A stretch of DNA of 8,718 nt, from positions 1 to 8,718 of the forward strand of contig CAYGZQ010000001.1 in assembly GCA_964354375.1 (NCBI GenBank), in the 5' to 3' direction. Of the stretch, positions 7,209 to 8,718 are shown one piece after another. The stretch is from CAYGZQ01 sp964354375 [NCBI: uncultured Planctomycetota bacterium] (lineage in GTDB: Bacteria > JAJVIF01 > JAPKYR01). Each line of letters opens with the position of its first letter. Position 1 is the stretch's first letter. The notes beneath the pieces were generated by a model. That model saw only the letters and a list, made by a program, of their open reading frames with translations. It was not told the origin of the DNA and ran no database searches. The position numbers and the translations under genes were made by a program.

Positions 7209-7214
7209 AGGGAG
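7209..7214 (+). promoter_or_regulatory. Shine-Dalgarno site that fixes the arsM start
   Basis: AGGGAG lies 7 bases before GTG 7222. The frame is open upstream to a TTG at 7195, but that start has no ribosome site and would add nine residues not expected of the family, so GTG 7222 is preferred. Confidence 0.7.
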
Positions 7215-7221
7215 TCTCCGA

Positions 7222-7992
7222 GTGAAAGAAGAAAAAGATACTCATGATCTCGTGAAAAAGGCTTACGCGTCCGTCGCAAAGGGGAAGTCCTGCTGCCCGC
7301 CTGAGAAGTCCTGCTGTTGCGGACAGCCGGTCGAGCAGGCTCTTCCGATTCCTGAGGCCGAGCTGGGCCTTTCGTGCGGGGACCCTGTCGCGTTCTCGCA
7401 ACTCAAGGCGGGGGACACGGTTCTCGACCTCGGCAGCGGGGCCGGCAAAGATGTTTTCACCGCTGCCGTGATCGTCGGCACGACCGGCAGGGTCATCGGC
7501 GTCGACATGACGCTGGAGATGCTCGATCTCGCGCGCAGAAACGCCGTTACATTCCTGCAGCGAACGGGCCTCGACAATGTCGAATTCCGGTCCGGGCAGA
7601 TCGAGGAGCTTCCCGTCGACGACTCATCGATCGATGTCGTCATCTCTAATTGCGTGATTAACCTTTCGCCCGACAAGAAGCAGGTCTTTCGGGAAGTGTT
7701 TCGCGTGCTCAAGCCCGGCGGCAGAATGGTGGTAAGTGACATCGTGCTCAACCGAGAGCTTCCCGAGTCGCTCAAGTCGAATGAGACTCTGTATGCGGGA
7801 TGCATCGCAGGCGCTCTTCTTCGGGAACAATACATGGACGCGATCCGCTCGGCAGGGTTCGCGAGTGTCGATATCATCAAGGACATCACATGGACTTCAT
7901 CGCAGGCGGGCGATGATCCGATCACAAGCGGCCTGGGGGACGTACTCGCGTCAGTGTCGGCGTCAAGCATAACTGTGGTTGCAGTGAGGTAG
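7222..7992 (+). CDS. arsM: Arsenite S-adenosylmethionine methyltransferase
   Basis: Cytosolic enzyme of 256 residues that transfers methyl groups from SAM to As(III), giving methylated and partly volatile arsenicals. The N-terminus has the family's short helix (DLVKKAYASVAKG) followed by a Cys cluster SCCPPEKSCCCG (23-34). The SAM motif is VLDLGSGAGKD (67-77), with acidic D95 in GVDMT. The three cysteines that bind As(III) in characterised ArsM proteins appear in their usual contexts: GLSCGDP (C52), SNCVINLSPDK (C144) and YAGCIAGAL (C194). FRVLKPGGRMVVSDIV (160-175) is the conserved post-II/III region. Length is normal. It has its own promoter, and no arsR, arsB or arsC lies beside it in the window. 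A REP hairpin begins 8 bases after the stop codon. Confidence 0.93.
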   Translation: MKEEKDTHDLVKKAYASVAKGKSCCPPEKSCCCGQPVEQALPIPEAELGLSCGDPVAFSQLKAGDTVLDLGSGAGKDVFTAAVIVGTTGRVIGVDMTLEMLDLARRNAVTFLQRTGLDNVEFRSGQIEELPVDDSSIDVVISNCVINLSPDKKQVFREVFRVLKPGGRMVVSDIVLNRELPESLKSNETLYAGCIAGALLREQYMDAIRSAGFASVDIIKDITWTSSQAGDDPITSGLGDVLASVSASSITVVAVR

Positions 7993-8000
7993 TGCCGGGT

Positions 8001-8055
8001 GTCCCCGATGGCTGACGCCATCGGGGACGCGCTCGCTTACGCTCGCGCTTCGGAA
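8001..8055 (+). repeat. REP repeat, left copy, with hairpin after arsM
   Basis: A perfect 12-bp hairpin (arms GTCCCCGATGGC and GCCATCGGGGAC, loop TGAC) occupies 8001-8028. It is followed by a conserved tail (8025-8051) containing the direct repeat CGCTCGC-TTA-CGCTCGC. The 52-base core 8004-8055 matches the copy at 8584-8635 at 46 of 52 positions, and the inverse of 8667-8718 at 44 of 52. It has no T-run, so it is not a standard intrinsic terminator, but its position 8 bases after arsM could block 3' exonucleases or transcription entering from either side. The tail overlaps the end of the transposase gene and supplies its stop codon. Confidence 0.85.
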
Positions 8056-8567
8056 ACGTCGTAGGTCTCCATTGGATCGCCCTGCTCCCTGAGGACATAC
8101 ACTGCCCTCTCAACTTCATCCCAGGTCCACTTGTAGCGAGTGCTGCCGTGTCGCGCCCAGCGTTTGCGGTCGTGCGAATCGAAACCATCCCTGTTCAGAC
8201 GTCGGGACGCATAGGCTTTGAAGTCGCTCATGACCTTCTCCGGACGAGCATCGGCTTGCACGACCGCATGAACGTGATTCGTTCGAACGTGAGCAGCATG
8301 CAGCATCCAGCCTCGGTTGGCACAGACCTCGATTATGGCTTCCATGACCGCTTTCCTGCGCGGGCCGTCAAGTTCATATGGAGGCTGTTTCATTTCCTCA
8401 AGCTCAAATCCCAAGAGTTCGCGACTTGCAGGAACCATCGGTGAGCCGGGATAGTTGTGACGGTGACCGTCGACCGACCCGGCGGGATCGCCGTGCAGCC
8501 ATCTCCCGTAACAGTTGAACGTGATGTGGTAGGCAAGAGGGCATTGCTGGTCATCCGCCGATCTCAT
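8037..8567 (-). CDS. REP-associated tyrosine transposase (RAYT, IS200/Y1 family)
   Basis: Single-domain HUH endonuclease of 176 residues that cuts and joins single-stranded DNA; family members recognise REP hairpins and are thought to spread them. It shows LAYHITFNCYGRWLHGDPAG near the N-terminus (11-30), GWMLHAAHVRTNHVHAVVQA (86-105) with the HUH-type pair H98-V99-H100, and DFKAYASRRLN (115-125) with the probable catalytic Y119. WARHGSTRYKW follows, a signature I associate with a clade common in planctomycetes and other environmental bacteria. The domain looks complete. Start ATG 8567 has Shine-Dalgarno GGAGGT (plus-strand 8574-8579) 6 bases upstream. The last codons (Glu-Ala-Arg-Ala-stop) lie inside the left REP. 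It is flanked by REP copies at 8001-8055 and 8584-8635. As a RAYT it is usually a single-copy domesticated gene rather than a true insertion sequence. Confidence 0.9.
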   Translation of the reverse strand: MRSADDQQCPLAYHITFNCYGRWLHGDPAGSVDGHRHNYPGSPMVPASRELLGFELEEMKQPPYELDGPRRKAVMEAIIEVCANRGWMLHAAHVRTNHVHAVVQADARPEKVMSDFKAYASRRLNRDGFDSHDRKRWARHGSTRYKWTWDEVERAVYVLREQGDPMETYDVSEARA

Positions 8568-8583
8568 CTTGGGACCTCCGTGG

Positions 8584-8635
8584 CCCGATGGCTTACGCCA
8601 TCGGTTACGCGCTCGCTGATGCTCGCGCTTCCGAA
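8584..8635 (+). repeat. REP repeat, right copy, upstream of the transposase gene
   Basis: Hairpin with 8-bp perfect arms CCGATGGC/GCCATCGG around loop TTAC (8585-8604), then the tail with CGCTCGC and GCTCGCGCTTC. It has the same orientation as the left copy, with 6 differences in 52 bases. It lies 4 bases upstream of the transposase ribosome site on the other strand, so it would sit in the transposase mRNA leader if transcription starts further upstream. Confidence 0.85.
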
Positions 8636-8641
8636 CCTATA
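8636..8641 (-). promoter_or_regulatory. Weak candidate -10 box for the transposase gene
   Basis: On the minus strand the REP spacer contains TATAGG, a 4/6 match to TATAAT, with only a poor -35 (CAGTTC at 17 bases). It is the only promoter-like element found in the spacer. If used, the right REP would be transcribed in the transposase leader. Confidence 0.2.
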
Positions 8642-8666
8642 ACGAATCAGCGGAACAAGAACTGAC

Positions 8667-8718
8667 TTCCGAAGCACGAGCGTGAGCGAGTGCGTACCCG
8701 GCGGCGTCAGCCACCGGC
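8667..8718 (-). repeat. REP repeat, third copy, inverted, reaching the window edge
   Basis: Read on the minus strand this is the same unit: hairpin arms CCGGTGGC and GCCGCCGG (one G-T pair) around TGAC, then the tail with ACTCGCTCACGCTCGTGCTTC. It matches the left copy at 44 of 52 positions. With the copy at 8584-8635 it forms a tail-to-tail inverted pair separated by 31 bases (8636-8666), which resembles a BIME. More copies may continue beyond the window. Confidence 0.8.

Noticed and set aside
7989-7992. GTAG tetranucleotide upstream of the left REP, as in enterobacterial REP foot sequences
   Set aside because: It is part of the arsM stop codon, lies 8 bases from the hairpin instead of at its foot, and is absent before the right copy.
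7263-8021. 252-codon minus-strand frame opposite arsM
   Set aside because: It is antisense to a complete ArsM with all catalytic cysteines, and its product is Ser/Thr/Arg-rich low-complexity shadow sequence.
8001-8718. CRISPR array or standard insertion sequence with terminal inverted repeats
   Set aside because: Three copies in mixed orientation with unequal spacing are not a CRISPR array. The two flanking copies are direct rather than terminal inverted repeats, which fits a RAYT-REP unit.

Overview
The window is GC-rich, gene-dense bacterial DNA. It carries a flagellin gene, membrane glycosyltransferases, an outer-membrane-type lipoprotein, an arsenite methyltransferase and a REP-associated tyrosine transposase with its repeats. 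Lipoprotein, flagellin and GT-C signatures point to a flagellated, probably diderm bacterium. The transposase and its repeats recall planctomycete-like and other environmental phyla, but nothing here fixes the taxon.

Layout. (1) Positions 1-2017, minus strand: the N-terminal 672 codons of an unusually long flagellin; its 3' end lies outside the window. (2) Positions 2018-2438: a divergent control region. It holds a near-consensus sigma-28 promoter for the flagellin with exact 11-base spacing, a roughly 300-base structured leader, and a TATAAT-type promoter pointing the other way. (3) Positions 2439-7052, plus strand: a surface-sugar gene set. It comprises a zinc-ribbon C-methyltransferase, a GT2 glycosyltransferase, a GT-C (ArnT/PMT-like) integral membrane glycosyltransferase and a small lipoprotein. 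The last three are joined by 4-base stop/start overlaps. (4) Positions 7222-7992, plus strand: arsM with its own promoter. (5) Positions 8001-8718: a RAYT-type Y1 transposase gene on the minus strand, between two directly oriented REP repeats, with a third REP in inverted orientation at the window edge.

How it fits together. The sugar genes diverge from the flagellin gene, so they may decorate flagellin or a cell-surface polysaccharide; this is an inference from position only. The arsenic gene looks independent. The REP/transposase module is the most distinctive part. The last codons and stop of the transposase are written in the REP sequence, and a REP hairpin sits just upstream of its ribosome binding site. 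One further REP hairpin directly follows the arsM stop codon.
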